Numbered from the stretch's first letter, positions 21,990 to 36,100 are shown. The stretch is 64,000 nucleotides of DNA from Septoria linicola (GCA_024114885.1 CP099420.1:930001-994000); one strand, 5' to 3'. Made by a program: numbers and translations. Notes: generated from the sequence alone by a model not told the origin.

Positions 21990-24900
21990 ACCGAAGACGG
22001 CGCGTAGGTAGAGCGTATATAGCTTGAGGCTAAGAACTAGGAACTACGTCGTTACTTAGAAGTACGCGCTCTACGACGAGAGAATAATCCGCTCCTTATA
22101 GAGTTAGAATCTCTATCCTTAGTTACTTCTAGTACCCTTGATATTAGCGATCCTAAAGACGACGCTACTACTAGTATTATAGGTAGTATACTTTACGATA
22201 GCGTATCGTATACGCGATATAAAGGTCCTAAAGTTAGAGAACCTTATATCTTTAAGAGCGAGATAGTCCGAGAGGCGAGAGAGTTTATTCGTAGTCTTGA
22301 AGTAATCTTCTTTAATAGTCTATAAGAGTTTAGTATAGAAGATTCGAAGGTCCTATATAGTATTATATAGCTCGTAGGCAAGGCGTAAGAGACCTAGTAT
22401 AACGAATACTCTAAGGTAATACCTCTAGACTATACTTAGACTAAGTTTAAGCGCTTTATCTATAACGTTATCGGAGATTAGGCGAATCGTACGATCCTTA
22501 TAATAGTCGAGTATAAGAAGGCCTAATAGGGTAAGGGCTAAGGGGTACGTTAGTTCGCTATAGAGCTAGGCTACTTAGAGTCTTAACTAGGCGACTATAC
22601 TAAAGCGTAGCTAGTACGCTAGCTTCTTATAAAGTTAAAGCTAGCACTTCGATAAGAGATTATTAAGAATTATACCGTGCCTAGTAAGCGCGCTAATTTA
22701 GTTACGTTAGTAAGGCGCCTAGAGTAAGCCGATAGGGTAATTCCTATATAGTATAACTAGGGCGGAAGCTAGAGTAATAGAGACTACGAGCGCGATACGT
22801 ACTCGAAGCGTAAGCGCGTAGAGAGCGATACTCCTACGCGTAGACGCGACGATAGTCTAGGAGGGAATAGTACGCGTCGCTCTAGCGACAAAGGTTCTAC
22901 TCGCTCTATTATAGGCTATAAGTATTTAGAATACTATAGCTATAAGTAGAAGGGGTATATTAGTACTAATTCTATCTACTTTAACTAAAGCGCTCGAGAC
23001 GATAGTAAGAAGCTATTAGTACGTAAGGTTACTATAGAGACGCTGAAAAAAGAGAAGGTATTAGAGAAGGACTACGACCTCTAGACACCGAGCTTAGTAG
23101 CGATATATACCTCTCTATATAAGTCGTAAATACGACTTACCTAGAGGGCGTAGTCGAGGCGTAGGATAGGCTTAAGCTAGCCTAATTCCTTCTTAATAAT
23201 ACTACTAATATTAACGTAGTATTAAGATCCTTTGTCTTATAATACAGTATTATAGCTCGAACTAATACTACCTTACTTCTAGCTACCTTATTTATTAAGG
23301 AATTAGAGTATTATTATAGCGTATACTATATACGCGTATAGCTCGTAGACTCTATAGGAGTAGAGCGTATAGTAGGCGTAATCTTTTATACCTACGATAT
23401 ACTAACCTCTAATATAATCTTAGGTCGACTATAGAGGCGTACTTATCGTATACGAGTTAATAGCGGCTCGGATAAGTAGACCTATAGCGATACTTTTAAA
23501 AATATTAAGGTTAGGGAAGCCTATAAGTTTTTTAAGGACTTAAAGTATATACTAACTATATATATAGTAGTAATAAGTAAGATAGGCGAAGGTAAAGAGC
23601 TTAACCCTCTTCCTCCTAAGTTCTAATAGTTCTTCGACGTTCTAAACCTAATAGAAGAGATAAGGAGTAAGCTAGTAGATAGCGTAGAGTATACGATTAA
23701 GCTACGTCTAGGTACCGTTCTACTCTTTAGGCCGCTATATTACTAGTCGGGTAAGGAGCTAGAGGAATTAAAGAAATACCTTACTATAGGCCTTAAGTAC
23801 GATTAGATTAAGCGTAGCGTTAGCGAGGCGGGTACGCCTATCCTATTTATACTAAAGAAAGATAGTAAACTAAGGCTATATATCGACTACCGAGGGTTAA
23901 ACGAAATTACTATTAAGAATAGGTACCTACTTCCTCTAATTAGCGAAACGCTAGATAGGCTTATAGGAGCTATATAGTTTACGACCCTAGACCTTATAGA
24001 TATATACTATCGGATTCGTATTAAGCCTAGCGACTACTAGAAGACTACGTTCTATATACGCTATAGCTACTTTTAGTACAAGGTGATACTATTTAGCCTA
24101 ACTAACGCTCTAGCTACGTTCTAGGCGTATATTAACTATACTTTAGTAGGATTAGTCGATACGTGCTACGTAGTATACCTTAATAATATCCTTATCTATA
24201 GTAAGAGCTACGTAGACTACGTACGCGACGTATACGACGTACTTACGCGCCTCTAGAAGTTTAGACTCTACGCTTAAAGAGCGAAGTATAAATTCTAGTA
24301 GAAGGAAGTCGATTTCCTAGGCTTCGTAGTAACTACCGGAGAGGTTACGATAGATCTACGTAGGATAGACGTAATCGTAGCGTAGCTAACGCCTATAACG
24401 CTCGTAGAGGTTTAATCCTTCCTTAGGTTTACTAACTTCTACTAGCGTTTTATTTTTAAATACTCTAGAGTAGCGTCTCTACTTATAGCGTTGTCTAAGG
24501 GCGCCGTAGTAGGTAAGAAGCTAGGCCTACTCGAGTAGACTATACGAGAGGAGTAGGCGTTTACTAAGTTAAAAAAGCGTTTTTCTATAGTACTACTACT
24601 AAGGTACTTCGACTTTACGCTTAGGTTACGAGTCAAAAGCGACGCCTCTAATTACGTAATTACTATAATCCTTAGCTAACTCTTTAGGTCTAAATAGTAC
24701 TCTATTATATTTATATCTAGGAAGATAATTACTATAGAGTATAATTACGAGGTATACGATAAGGAGCTTCTTATAGTAGTTAAGGCTTTTAAGGCGTAGA
24801 GGCCGTACCTTAAAGGCGCTCTATATACGATCGACGTACTAGTCGACTATACTAACCTTCGTAGGTTTATAGGCGTAAAGAAGTTAACTAGTAGGTAAGC

Positions 24901-26660
24901 CTATTAGGCTATATTCCTAGCCCTATTCGACTTCGTTATAACGTACTAGGTAGGTAAGCGAAACCTAGCTAACGCGCTATCGAGGCGTAGCGATTACGCT
25001 AAGGAGGTAGTAGAGGTAACTAACCTTCTACCTACCCTATAGACTAAGTTATAGCTATAGGATAGTTAGAGTACGAGGGACGTAGGCGGACCGCTCGTAG
25101 CTCGTATCTATACGACTTATAAAGAATAGTATTCTTCGATAGAGAGAAGTACTAACTCTAACCTATAGTAGTAGTTTTTAACGCCTATACGAGTAGTAGG
25201 TATAATTACTAAGAGCGAGGAGCTATATATAAATGTCTTAGACTTAATCCTTAGATATACTCGCGCGCTAGTATAGGCTAAGCTAAGTATAAGCGTAGTA
25301 TACTCGTAAGCGATAAGTAATAGCGGCCGATTCGAGTAATATACTATAAGAGAGAGGAACCTCTAGGTAGACGATTTACTATACGTACCTAAGGACTACG
25401 CCTTATGGACGTAGGTAATTCGTATATATTACAATAATACCCTTATAGGCTATTTTAGTAAGAATAAGACTATCTCGCTAGTACGAAGGAAGTACTAGTA
25501 GCTAGAGATAACTAAGGATATCGTATAATACGTAGAGTCCTATAGGAGTTACTAGAAGGTAAAGGCGCGTCGCTATCGACTATATAGCGAGCTAACTACG
25601 CTACTTATACTAGATCGTCTATTCTAAGAATTAACTTAGGATTTTATTATAGACCTTCTACCGAGTAAGCGAGGAGTATACGTATATAATACGATTCTAG
25701 TTATTATCGACCGATATATAAAGATAGTTATCTTTGTCCTAACTATAAAGAGGTATACTAGTAGTAACCTTATAGGAGTCTTAATATTAGAAGTAATTAG
25801 GTATTATAGTATGCCTATAAGTATTATTAGCGATAGAGGGTCTATATTTACAAGTTAGTTTTAGTCTGACTTCTACTACGAGGCGTATATAAAGCGTAAG
25901 CTAAGTATAGCGTTCTATCTATAAACGGATAAGTAAACCGAAAGAGCGAATTAGACGCTTAAGACTTACCTACGTATCTACTACGCGGAGTAGTAAGATA
26001 ACTAGGCAGACCTATTAGTATAAGCCGAGTTCGTATATAATAATAGTACGTATACGATATTAAAAATGTTACTATTTATAGTACTATATAGTTTTAATCT
26101 AGAGCTAGTAACGAGTAGGCGAGAAGCTCGAGGCGCGCTTTCTAAAAGGGAGGTACTAGCTACTAAGGAAGCTATAGAAAGATTAAAGAAGAACTATAAG
26201 ACGCTAAGTAAACGCTAGCGAGAAGTAAGCGAGGCGTAGGCTAGGTACTTTAATAATAGGTATTAGGCTAAGGAATATAAGGTTAGCGATATAGTCTTAC
26301 TATCGATAAAGAACCTACGATTAAAGGTTCTTTCGAAGAAGTTAGTAGATAAGTTTACTAGGCCCTTTAAGGTAATTAACGTAGTAGAGAAGTAGGCGTA
26401 CTACTTAGCCCTACTACTAGACGCTCTTATCTATAACGTATTTTATATATCGCTTCTAGAACCTTAGAAGAGTAGCGAGACGTAGGTAGAGAGTATACTA
26501 CTCGCGGACTACTAGAGTAAATAGGAAGTTAAGAAGATCCTTAGAACTCGAGTAAGGAAGAGCGTACGCTAGTACTTAATCCGCTAGTAGAGCTAGCCTA
26601 AAGAGTACGACTAGTAGGAACCTAAAGAATATATTAGTAGCTATATAGTACTAGATATAT
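21990..26660 (+). pseudogene. D1 gag-pol-chromodomain relic
   Basis: Gag lies at about 22,000-22,980 and ends in a CCHC knuckle near 22,915-22,975 whose Cys and His codons have turned to Tyr (TAY). Reverse transcriptase: [15 protein letters not shown] near 23,885, then YLNNILIYS near 24,180, where the family has YLDD. RNase H contains SDAS near 24,640. Integrase is at about 25,400-26,200, with the IDRY-K-V-F segment near 25,710. A chromodomain lies at 26525-26650 (EVKKILRTRVRK, then an EPKEYI segment with Trp codons as TAG). RT before integrase plus a C-terminal chromodomain places it in the chromovirus group of Ty3/gypsy. Chromodomains of this group can steer integration to H3K9-methylated chromatin. 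Confidence 0.87.
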
Positions 26661-26702
26661 TCGAAGCGTAGCGTATAAGTAGGCGCGTAGTAAGGTAGAA
26701 GC

Positions 26703-26798
26703 GCTAAGGTACTAATACGCTAAGGCACTAATACGCTAAGGCACTAATACGCTAAGGCACTAATACGCTAAGGTACTAATACGCTAAGGCACTAATAC
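26703..26798 (+). repeat. 16-bp tandem repeat, 6 copies
   Basis: Six head-to-tail copies of GCTAAGGYACTAATAC just after the chromodomain of D1. The second gypsy copy has four (51992-52055). Sixteen is not a multiple of three, so it is unlikely to be coding. Confidence 0.92.
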
Positions 26799-27029
26799 GG
26801 CGATACTAAGTACTAAGCGCTAAACCTATATATAGGAGCAAACTTTAAATTTAAGAAGATAAGAAAATTACTAAGGTATTTAGGATATATCGAAGCGTAA
26901 ACTATATTATTTATATACGCCTACTAAGTAGGTCGTATAGTGCCTATAGGTAAAGAGTAAGAATCTAACTATAGCCTATATAGGCGCGAGCGGAGTATAA
27001 GAGGCGTAGATAGGTAGTAAGCGAAGCGC

Positions 27030-27903
27030 TTATTTATCGTCTATAGAGAGCGCGTCGTCGCTAGCGTTTCCGCTACCGTCGACGCTCTCTACGTTCTTAC
27101 TCTTATCCTCCTCTACCTCTACCTCCTCGTTAGACACTACGTCCTCTAATAGCTTACCTTTCTCCTAGTTACTACCCTTGAGGTAGGCTACCTCTATAGT
27201 AGCGTCTAGAGCGTCGCCGGAGGCGCCTACTATACGGTTAGTCTATAAAGAGTATTAGTATCGTATAAGGATCGTATAGGAAAAGTAGGTATACCTCGTA
27301 CTATAGCTTAAATATAGCTACTATAAAGTTAGACTAGCGCTAGGTCTCCGCTAGACTAGCGACGGATATCGCGCTAGCTAGTAGCGAGCTAAGTACGCTT
27401 GCCTTATATAGCGTATCCTAGCTACTAACGGCTTTACCCTTATTACTAGTAAAAACCTTCTTAGCGGTCTTAATAGAGGTATAGAGGGCCTTTAGGCGAC
27501 GCTTTACCTACTCTTTACGTACGCTCTTAGAGAGGGTCTCTAGCTACTCGCAGTAGTATAGTACGTAGCGCGCCTACCGCTTAAGGTTTCCGTTAGTAAT
27601 ATACTTATAGGCGTAGTATTAGCGCTTATAGCGCTAATACTTAACCTTCTAACTAGGCTTTATTACCCCGTCGCACGCTAGCTCGTCGTCTATACGTAGT
27701 CCGTTAGTAGTTAAAGCGTAGTTAAGGAGTATTCGAAGATCCGTACCGTCGTAGGTATACTTAATATAGTAGAGGTAGATCTCGATATCGCTACGGCCTC
27801 TAATATTATCGATAGTATAGGATAGGCGGTTTAGGACTACGACTCTAGTACGTTTTAGTAGTATTATACTTACGTTAGTAGTATAGTAATCGTATAGAGA
27901 CAC
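27030..27903 (-). pseudogene. Antisense gene inside gypsy D1
   Basis: On the strand opposite gag-pol, between the chromodomain and the 3' LTR, a frame is open for 84 codons (27903-27649; VSLYDYYTTNV...). It then continues with only TAG stops at Trp/Gln-like positions to about 27,260. After a frame change (an intron or an indel near 27,250) an acidic Glu/Asp/Ser-rich tail runs to TAA at 27030-27032. The total is about 290 residues. The middle is Lys/Arg/Tyr-rich. The first codon seen is GTG, so the true start may lie upstream. The same layout is present in D2 (52287-53163). I do not recognise the family. Antisense accessory genes are known in some LTR elements, but a role here is unknown. Confidence 0.55.
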
Positions 27904-28233
27904 TAGCTTACTAAGAATATAGAAAATATTATATACGTAGAAAGAAAGTCTAAGAGAGAGTTAGAAGAGTTTTTAAAGAATATACTCGAGCCTAGCGACG
28001 TAGTCGCTATAGTAGAGATTATATTACTACGTAAACGTAAATATATATAGTAACTCTTTACTTTATAGCGCGTATTTACGTAATACGTTAAAGGTCCGTA
28101 GGTATAACGCGTTAGAGACGCGATAAGCGCGGAATATATAAAGTATATTATAAAGACTAAATAGGCAGCCTAGAATATAACCTAGTAAGTAGGGGTGTCG
28201 CTAAGGGTAGCTCTCTTAGGGAGAGGAGATAGT

Positions 28234-28405
28234 TATAAGAGCTAGGTAAGGTTAAAGGCTAAGACCCGCCTTAGGCTCGTAGGCTTAGCGTACAGTATAA
28301 CTATAGTGCGCGTATATATCCGAAAGGAGGCAAGAATTAGTCTTACGATATCCTAATAGTCTTATTAGGAGGGCGCTCTATATATTACTATATACCCCTT
28401 TTATA
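28234..28405 (+). repeat. D1 3' LTR
   Basis: 172 bp, followed by target duplication AATAT at 28406-28410. Confidence 0.92.
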
Positions 28406-28410
28406 AATAT

Positions 28411-31400
28411 TTCTAGTTAAGTTTTAGCTAGCCTTACTATCTATTTCTTATTAGTCTTATTCTAAGAATCTTGTCTAGCTCTCTAAGATCTTTAATCTTA
28501 AAGACCTTACTAAGTTAGTCTTTAAACTAAAGGATATCTTCTAGTCTCTCTATAGTAATAGGTATATTATTAATATAGATTAGGATTATTAGGTCTTTCC
28601 TTTTCTTATAGATTAGAAGATATAGGTCTACTTCTAATTATCTAAATCCTATTCCTTTTAGCTTTAATATATATAGCTAATTCTAGTCTCTTATAGCTTA
28701 CTTTAGCCTATAGAGACTTCTTAGAACTTATAAGACTATACTAGTTAGTAGGTTAATATCTAGTAGTAGGATTATATAGATATTCTTATATAGGATACTC
28801 TCTATAAATATATTATTTATATCTACTTAGTATAGAACTAGGTCCTTCTTATAGACTATAGCTATAAATCCTCTTAGAGTATCCTACCTAACTATAAGAG
28901 TAAAAGTTTCTATATAGTCTACTCTATACTTTTAGAAGAACTCTCTTATAACTAGTCTTACCTTAAACTTTTTAATAGCTCTACTAAGCTTTCTCTTAAT
29001 ATTAAAGACCTATCTTAAAGTAACTAAGTTAGCTCCTTTTAGTAGGACTACTATAGTCTAGGTATTATTACTTATAAGTATATCTAGCTTCTTCTAAATA
29101 GCTTCTTACTAGAGATAACTCTACTTAGGATTACTTACTACTTCTATATAGTTCCTTAGGATTAGAACCTCCTATTTATATATTCCTACTTCTTTAGTAG
29201 TAGAGAATATAATCTCTTTAACTTCCTCTAAGAATTCTAAGTTCTATAGGATATCTAGGTTAATAGAGCTTATAGCTAAGAAGAAAGCCTAATACTCTAG
29301 AAGTATTTTCTTATCTAGCTAACTATTCTAATCTAGCTTAAGCTTAATTAGCTTTAGCTTTTAGTTAAATCTATTAAGTTCTTAGGATACTTTCCTCTTT
29401 CTAAGAGTTTACTTTAGAGCTATCTACTTCTAATCTATCTCTATAGTTTCTTAGATAGAATTCTTAGGTTCTTTTTTAACTTTCTCTTAGTCTAGGAATT
29501 TTCTATACTCTCCTATATCTTCTAGTAGAGGTAGAAGTTATATAAAGAGTTTCTTTCTTTTCTAAATCTATACTAATAGCTAAGAGAGAGAAGGCTTCTA
29601 CTAGCTTAGACTAGGAGCACCTAGAGTACTCCTACTAGCTTATAGAGTAGGCTAGCTAATAGTTCTTAGCCTTCTAATAGGTCTTCTTTCTAGAGCTAAA
29701 CTAGAGAGATTCTTAATCTTAATATTTAAGTCTAATTCTCTACCTAGCTTATCTTTTAAGAAGATTATATTAGTATACTACTTAATAGCTTTTATATCTA
29801 GCTTCTAGAACTTCTATATCTTTACTATATTATTATAGTATCTAATAAATATAGTATCCTTTCCTCTATTTATTAGTTTATTACTCTTTACCTACTAAGG
29901 CTATACTTTTATATCTATATATACTATAGCTCTATATCCTTATACTTTAAGGTAGGAGACTATTAGTTTAATCTTATTAAAAGCTTTATTAGATAAGAGC
30001 TTAAATCCTTTAATATTAGGTCTATTTAGGAGCTTATTTCTTATATATACCTATACTTTAAAAGCTTCTAGCTAAAACTTAATAGGTATCTTACTCTCTT
30101 TAAGTATTACTCTAATAGAGGCCTCTAATATTTAGATAGACCTCTTAATTACTCTATTCTAGAGTAAATTATAGGCTTTAGTTAGCTTAAAAGTAATTCT
30201 AAAGTCCTTCTTCTACTATTTAATTAAAGTAGTAATTTCTCTAGTATTATTAGCTCTTATAGACTTAAGGAGTACTACTAACTACCTTTCTACCTTAATC
30301 CTCTAGTTCTAAAGAGTAGTTAGTATATCTAATCTAGCCTTAAGTAGAAATACCTATTTCTTTCTTAAGAAGTTATTAATAACCTTAAGCTATTATATAA
30401 AACCTTTTACTAATAATAGTAATAGTCTATAGATATCTACTAATATAAGGACTAATCTTTTAGGTCTTCTCTTAATAGACTTACTTAGGTATTTCTTTAT
30501 TTTACCTATTATATAGATCCTATACTTATACTCTTCCTAGTTAGGAATTAGAATTCTTTTCTTTAGGTTAGTAACTTTATAAAGGTTTATAAGTAACCCT
30601 CTTCTAAAGTATATAAATCTTCTATACTATAGCTCTTACTATTTTAGATCCTTCTCTAATAGAGTAGTATAGGCATTATTAACCTCTATAGGATTATATA
30701 GTAAGTAATATAACTTTTCCTATAAAAGAGGTAATATCTTACTAATAAATAGAATACCTCTAACTAGCTTAGTCTTTATAACTATTTAGCTATCTAGAGA
30801 GGTAAGAGTAAAATTAGGCTTCTAGACTCTAAATTACTTACTAAACTAATTCTATAATATAAGATTTACTTTAAGATTAGAAATAAATAGTACTTTATTA
30901 AGTAGAACTTCTCTTTCTAAGATTCCCTTTATCTATACTAGTCTAGAGTAGGTTATATATAGGTATCCTCCTTCTACCTTAATCTATACTTTCTTCCTTA
31001 GTAGCTTTACTAATCTAAAGAAGGATAGTTAGTTAGTTATATAGAATAAGGTATAGGAATCTAAGAGCTATTCTTAGAGTAATAACTTACTTTTAGCTTT
31101 AATTATAGAATAGGCTAACTTATTTTAGTTATTATCTTCTAATAAGGAATTATTATTACTTCTAGAACTAGAGTAAGTTCTAGAATTAGAACTAGAACTA
31201 GACTCCTAGGCTAAAAATCCTTTCTTTAGAAGCTTTCTAGACTTTTCTATTCTCTAAAGCTACTTACCTATTCTTTAGATAACCTTCTTTAGCTTATTAT
31301 ATAATAATAACTTATAGACAGCTTTCTTAATATATCTAGTATTCCTTAGTAAAAAAGATCTTCTATCCCTCTCTCTAAGGAATAGTCTCTAAGAGTCCTT

Positions 31401-32642
31401 CTAGTTCTTAGTACTATTTCTCTACTAGAATAGTTTTTTAGTAGTAGAGAGGTTAGAATAATCTTTTAACTAGTACTTCTCTTTCTTATAAAGCTAGTAT
31501 ATTAGTAGAGACTTTCCTTAATAGGGCTATCTAGAATAGAATATAGCTAAACCTATATCTATCTTATCTAGATTATCTCTTACCTCTTAGGACTTAAGTA
31601 GAAGGAGAATAGTATCTATATCTAAGGATAGTTAGGTTATAATAGTATCCTTAGCTACTTAGTATAATATAGGTAGGGACTATAGGAGATGTTTTAGCCT
31701 TTTCTCTTAGCTCTAGTAGTAAGCTTCCTAAGAGTTAATTTTAGTAATCCTCTTACCTAGGCCTCTAAAGTATCTCTATACTTCTCTAATTATCTTATTA
31801 GGTAATATCCTAAATATAATAAACTACTTAATTAGACCTATAGTATAGGACTTTAGGACTCTATTATACTTATTCTAGAGGATTACCTATATCTTAGCTA
31901 CTAGTATAGTAATATACTATATCTCTAGCTCTATCTTATTATCTTTACTAATACTATATCTAATACTAAACCTATATACTATATTATCTTTTAAGAAGTA
32001 TTAATTCTAAGTAATATATATCTAGAGACTAGTATCCTACTAAACTATATATAGGTTTCCTCTAATAATTAGTTAGCTAATTACCTAGAACTAGTCCTTT
32101 CCTTCTAGCTTATCTATCTATAGCTTAAACTATTTCTTCTAGTTAGTTCTATCTAGGATTAGAATCCTTTAGCTCTTCTTGTCCTCTTAGTCTATTATAG
32201 AAATAGGTAAATAGAATAAATAATTAGTAGAATACTTTAGACTAGCTAAGGATTCTAGAGAAGAGTAATTTCTTATAGTAGGGAGACTAGCTCTAAAGGA
32301 TAGAGATTCCTCGTATTTAGGAAATTACTAAGACTTAGATCTTTCTCTCTTAGTAGAGTTTCTATTACTAGGTAGTAGGAAGGCTAAGTAGCCTCTTCTA
32401 ACTCTAGTAATACTAGGTATAATAGTAGAGAACTAGGTAGGTATTAATAAAGTAGAAACATACTACTATCTTATAGAGATCTTTACTAACTTATATACTA
32501 CTAGGTATAAACTAGCTTCGTTAGTAATATAGTTAGGGAAACTTCTAGGCCTTAAATATTTTTCTATAAACTATAAGGGATATAAGTAACCTATACTAAT
32601 ATAGGTTACTCCTATTTAGTATATAAACCCGAGCTTATAACC
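28411..32642 (-). pseudogene. B gag-pol relic, RT to gag
   Basis: Reverse-strand continuation of B: the RT active-site region at about 28,550-28,590 (reverse of ...IYINNIPIT...), integrase about 29,900-30,600, gag with knuckle region about 31,480-31,530, and the reversed primer site near 32,630. It is collinear with E (44070-46951, 53671-54830) and with A and C in reverse. Confidence 0.85.
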
Positions 32643-32674
32643 TATTAAAAGTAGAGAGCGTGTTATATACTATA
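32643..32674 (-). repeat. B 5' LTR, first segment
   Basis: 32 bp of LTR before the insertion of copy C after CTATA (32670-32674); the remaining 245 bp lie at 38979-39223. Confidence 0.85.
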
Positions 32675-32952
32675 TGTTAAGAATGTATCCTAGATAGTTA
32701 GTCTAGATATAGACTTCTAAGCATAGTTCTGGATGCCTAAGGCATCCACCTGAGGCTTAGCAAGAGGTATATCTTGCTTCTCTCTCTTCTCTTCTTAGAT
32801 AACTAACTCAATCAACTTTGTATTTAGTTCCTAGCATATTGCTGCTATACTATGTGTATAAGTCAGTTCAAGATTGATCCCCTATTCTTCTTTACTACGC
32901 TATACCCTCCTTGACATTATATGGCATCTATAAACGCCCTCTACTTTTAATA
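32675..32952 (+). repeat. C 5' LTR
   Basis: 278 bp, one base longer than A because of an indel near the right end. It is followed at 32953 by the half-tRNA primer site GGTTATAAGCCCGGG. Confidence 0.9.
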
Positions 32953-33179
32953 GGTTATAAGCCCGGGTTTGTATACTAAATAGGAGCAACCTATGTCAGT
33001 ATAGGTTACTTGTATCCCTTGCAGTTTATAGAAAACATTTAGGGCCTAGAAGTTTCCCTAACTGTATTACTAACGAAGCTAGTTTGCACCTAGTAGTATA
33101 CAAGTCAGTAAAGATCTCTATAAGACAGTAGTGTGTTTCTGCTTTATTAATACCTGCCTAGTTCTCTACTATTACACCT

Positions 33180-36100
33180 AGTATCACTAGAGTTAGAAGA
33201 GGCTACTTAGCCTTCCTACTACCTAGTAATAGAAACTCTACTAAGAGAGAAAGATCTGAATCTTAGTAATTTCCTAAATACGAGGAATCCCTATCCCTTA
33301 GAGCTGGTCTCCCTACTACAAGAAATTACCCTTCTCTGGAATCCTTAGCTGGTCTAAAGTATTCTACTAATTATTCATTCTATTCACCTATTTCTATAAT
33401 AGACCAAGAGGACAAGAAGAGCTAAAGGATTCCAATCCTGGACAGAACTAACTAGAAGAGATAGTTCAAGCTATAGACAGACAAGCTAGAAGGAAAGGAC
33501 CAGTTCTAGGCAATTAGCTAACTGATTATTAGAGGGAACCTATATATAGTTTAGTAGGACACTAGTCTTCAGATATATGTTACTTAGAATCAATACTTCT
33601 TAAAAGACAATACAGTATACAGGTTCAGCATTAGATATAGTATTAGTGAAGATGATAAGATAGAGCTAGAGACATAGTATGTTACTATACTAGTAGCTAA
33701 GATATAGGTGATTCTCTAGAACAAGTATAATAGAGTCCTGAAGTCCTATACTATAGGTCTAATTAAGCAGTTTGTTATATTCAGGATATCACCTAATGAG
33801 ATAATCAGGGAAGCATAGAGACACCTTGGAGGCCTAGGTAAGAGGATTGCTAAGATTGATCCTTAGGAAGCCTACTACTAGAGCTAAGAGAAAAGGCTGA
33901 AACATCTCCTATAGTCTCTACCTATATTATACCAAGCAGCTAAGGATACTATCATAACCTAACCATCCTTAGATATGGACACTATTCTCCTTCTACTTAA
34001 GTCCTAAGAGGCAAGAGACAATCTAGACAAGATAGACACAGGTCTAGCTATATTCTATTCCAGGCAGCCCTACTAAGGAAAGTCCCTATTAATGTGCCAG
34101 CTCTATAAGAAAGGGAAGCACTAGTTAAAGGATTGTCCTAACCTCCCTACTACTAAGAAACTGTCCTAGTAGAGAAACAGTACTAAGAACTAGAAGGACC
34201 CTTAGGGATTATTCCTTAGAGGGAGGGTTAGAAGATCCTCTTTACTAAAGAATGCTAGACATATCAAGAAAGCTGTCTATAAGTTATTATTATATAATAA
34301 GCTAAAGAAGGTTGTCTAGAAAATAGGCAAGTAGCTTTAGAGGATAGAAAAGTCTAGAAAGCTTCTAAAGAAAGGATTTTCAGCCTAGGAGTCTAGTTCT
34401 AGTTCTGATTCTAGAACTCACTCTAGTTCTAGAAGCAATAATAATTCCCTATCAGAAGATAATGACCAAGATGAGTTGGCCTATTCTACAATTGAGGCTA
34501 AAGGCAAGTTATTACCCTAAGAATAGCTCTTGGATTCCTATGCCTTATCCTATATAACTAACTAACTATCCTTCTTCAGATTAGTAAAGCTACTAAGGAA
34601 GAAAGTATAGATCAAGGTAGGAGGAGGATACCTCTATATAACCCACTCTAGACTAGTATAGATAAAAGGAATCTTAGGAGGAGAAGTTCTACTTAATAGG
34701 GTACTATTTGTTCCTAATCTTAGAGTAAATCTTATATTATAGGATCAGTTTAGTAAGCAATTTAGAGTCTAGAAGCCTAATTTCACTCTTACCTCCCTAG
34801 ATAGCTAAACAGTTATAAAGACTAAGCTAGTTAGAGGTGTTCTATTTGTTAGTAAGATATTACCTCTCCTATAGGAAAAGTTATATTACTTACTATATGA
34901 TCCTATAGAGGTTAACAATGCCTATACTGCCCTATTAGAGAAGGATCTAAAACAGTAGGAGCTATAGTATAGAAGATTTGCATACTTTAGAAGAGGGTTA
35001 CTCTCAAACCTTTATAAAGTTACTAACCTAAAGGAAAGAATTCTAATCCCTAACTAGGAAAAGTATAAGTATAGGATCTGTATAATAGGCAAGATAAAGA
35101 AACACCTAAGTAAGTCTATTAAGAGAAGACCTAAAAGACTAGCCCTTATATTAGTAGATATCTATAGACTATTACTATTATTAGTAAAAGGTTTTATATA
35201 GTAGCTTAAGATTGTTAACAACTTCTTAAGAAAGAAATAGGCATTTCTACTCAAGGCTAGATCAGATATACTAACTACTCTTTAGAACTAGAGGATCAAG
35301 GTAGAAAGGTAGTCAGTAGCACTTCTTAAGTCTATAAGGGCTAACAATGCTAGAGAGATTACTACTTTAATCAAATAGTAGGAGAAGGACTTTAGAATTA
35401 CTCTTAAGCTAACTAAGGCCTATAATTCACTCTAGAATAGAGTAGTTGAGAGGTCTATCTAAACATTAGAGGCCTCTATTAGAGCAATGCTTGAAGAAAG
35501 TAAGATACCTATTAAGTTTTAGCTAGAAGCCCTTGAAGTATAGGTATATATAAGGAACAAGCTTCTAAATAGACCTAATATTAAGGGATTCAAGCTCTCA
35601 CCTAATGAAGCTTTTAATAGGATTAAACTAATAGTCTCCTACCTTAAGGTATAGGGATGTAGAGCTATAGTATATATAGATATAAGAGCACAGCCTTAGT
35701 AGGCAAGGAGTAACAAACTAATAAATAGAGGAAAGGATACTATGTTTGTTAGATACTATAACAATATAGTAAAGGTATAGAAGTTCTAGGAGCTAGACAT
35801 GAAGGCTATTAAGCAGCACACTAATACAATCTTCTTTAAAGATAAGCTAGGTAGAGAATTAGACTTAAATATTAAGATCAAGAATCTCCCTAGTTCAGCT
35901 CTAGAAAGAAGACCTGTTAGAAGGCTAAGAACTATTAGCCAGCCTACTCTACAAGCTAGTAGGAGTACCCTAGGTGCTCCTAGTCTAGGCTAGTAGAAGC
36001 CTCCTCCCCCTTAGCTATTAGTATAGGTTCAGGAAGGAAAGAAACTCTTTATATAACTTCCACCTCTACTAGAAGATATAAGAGAGTATAGAAAATTCCT

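Larger units (their letters stand above)
21657..28405 (+). mobile_element. Gypsy chromovirus D1, inserted in B
   Basis: A 6749-bp Ty3/gypsy element with two 172-bp LTRs (21657-21828, 28234-28405). The LTRs start TATAAGAG and end CTCTTTTATA (RIP-altered TGTAAGAG ... CTCTTTTACA). Target duplication AATAT is at 21652-21656 and 28406-28410. The body holds gag, protease/RT/RNase H/integrase and a C-terminal chromodomain on the plus strand. A 16-bp tandem repeat and an antisense gene follow. A second copy, D2, lies at 46952. Confidence 0.92.

Noticed and set aside
24442..24636. 64-codon open frame on the minus strand in gypsy D1
   Set aside because: It lies antisense to the RNase H region of pol and is not kept open in the second copy, so it is a shadow frame.
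35799..35993. 64-codon plus-strand open frame in copia C
   Set aside because: It is an undamaged stretch of the copia polyprotein between integrase and RT, not a separate gene.
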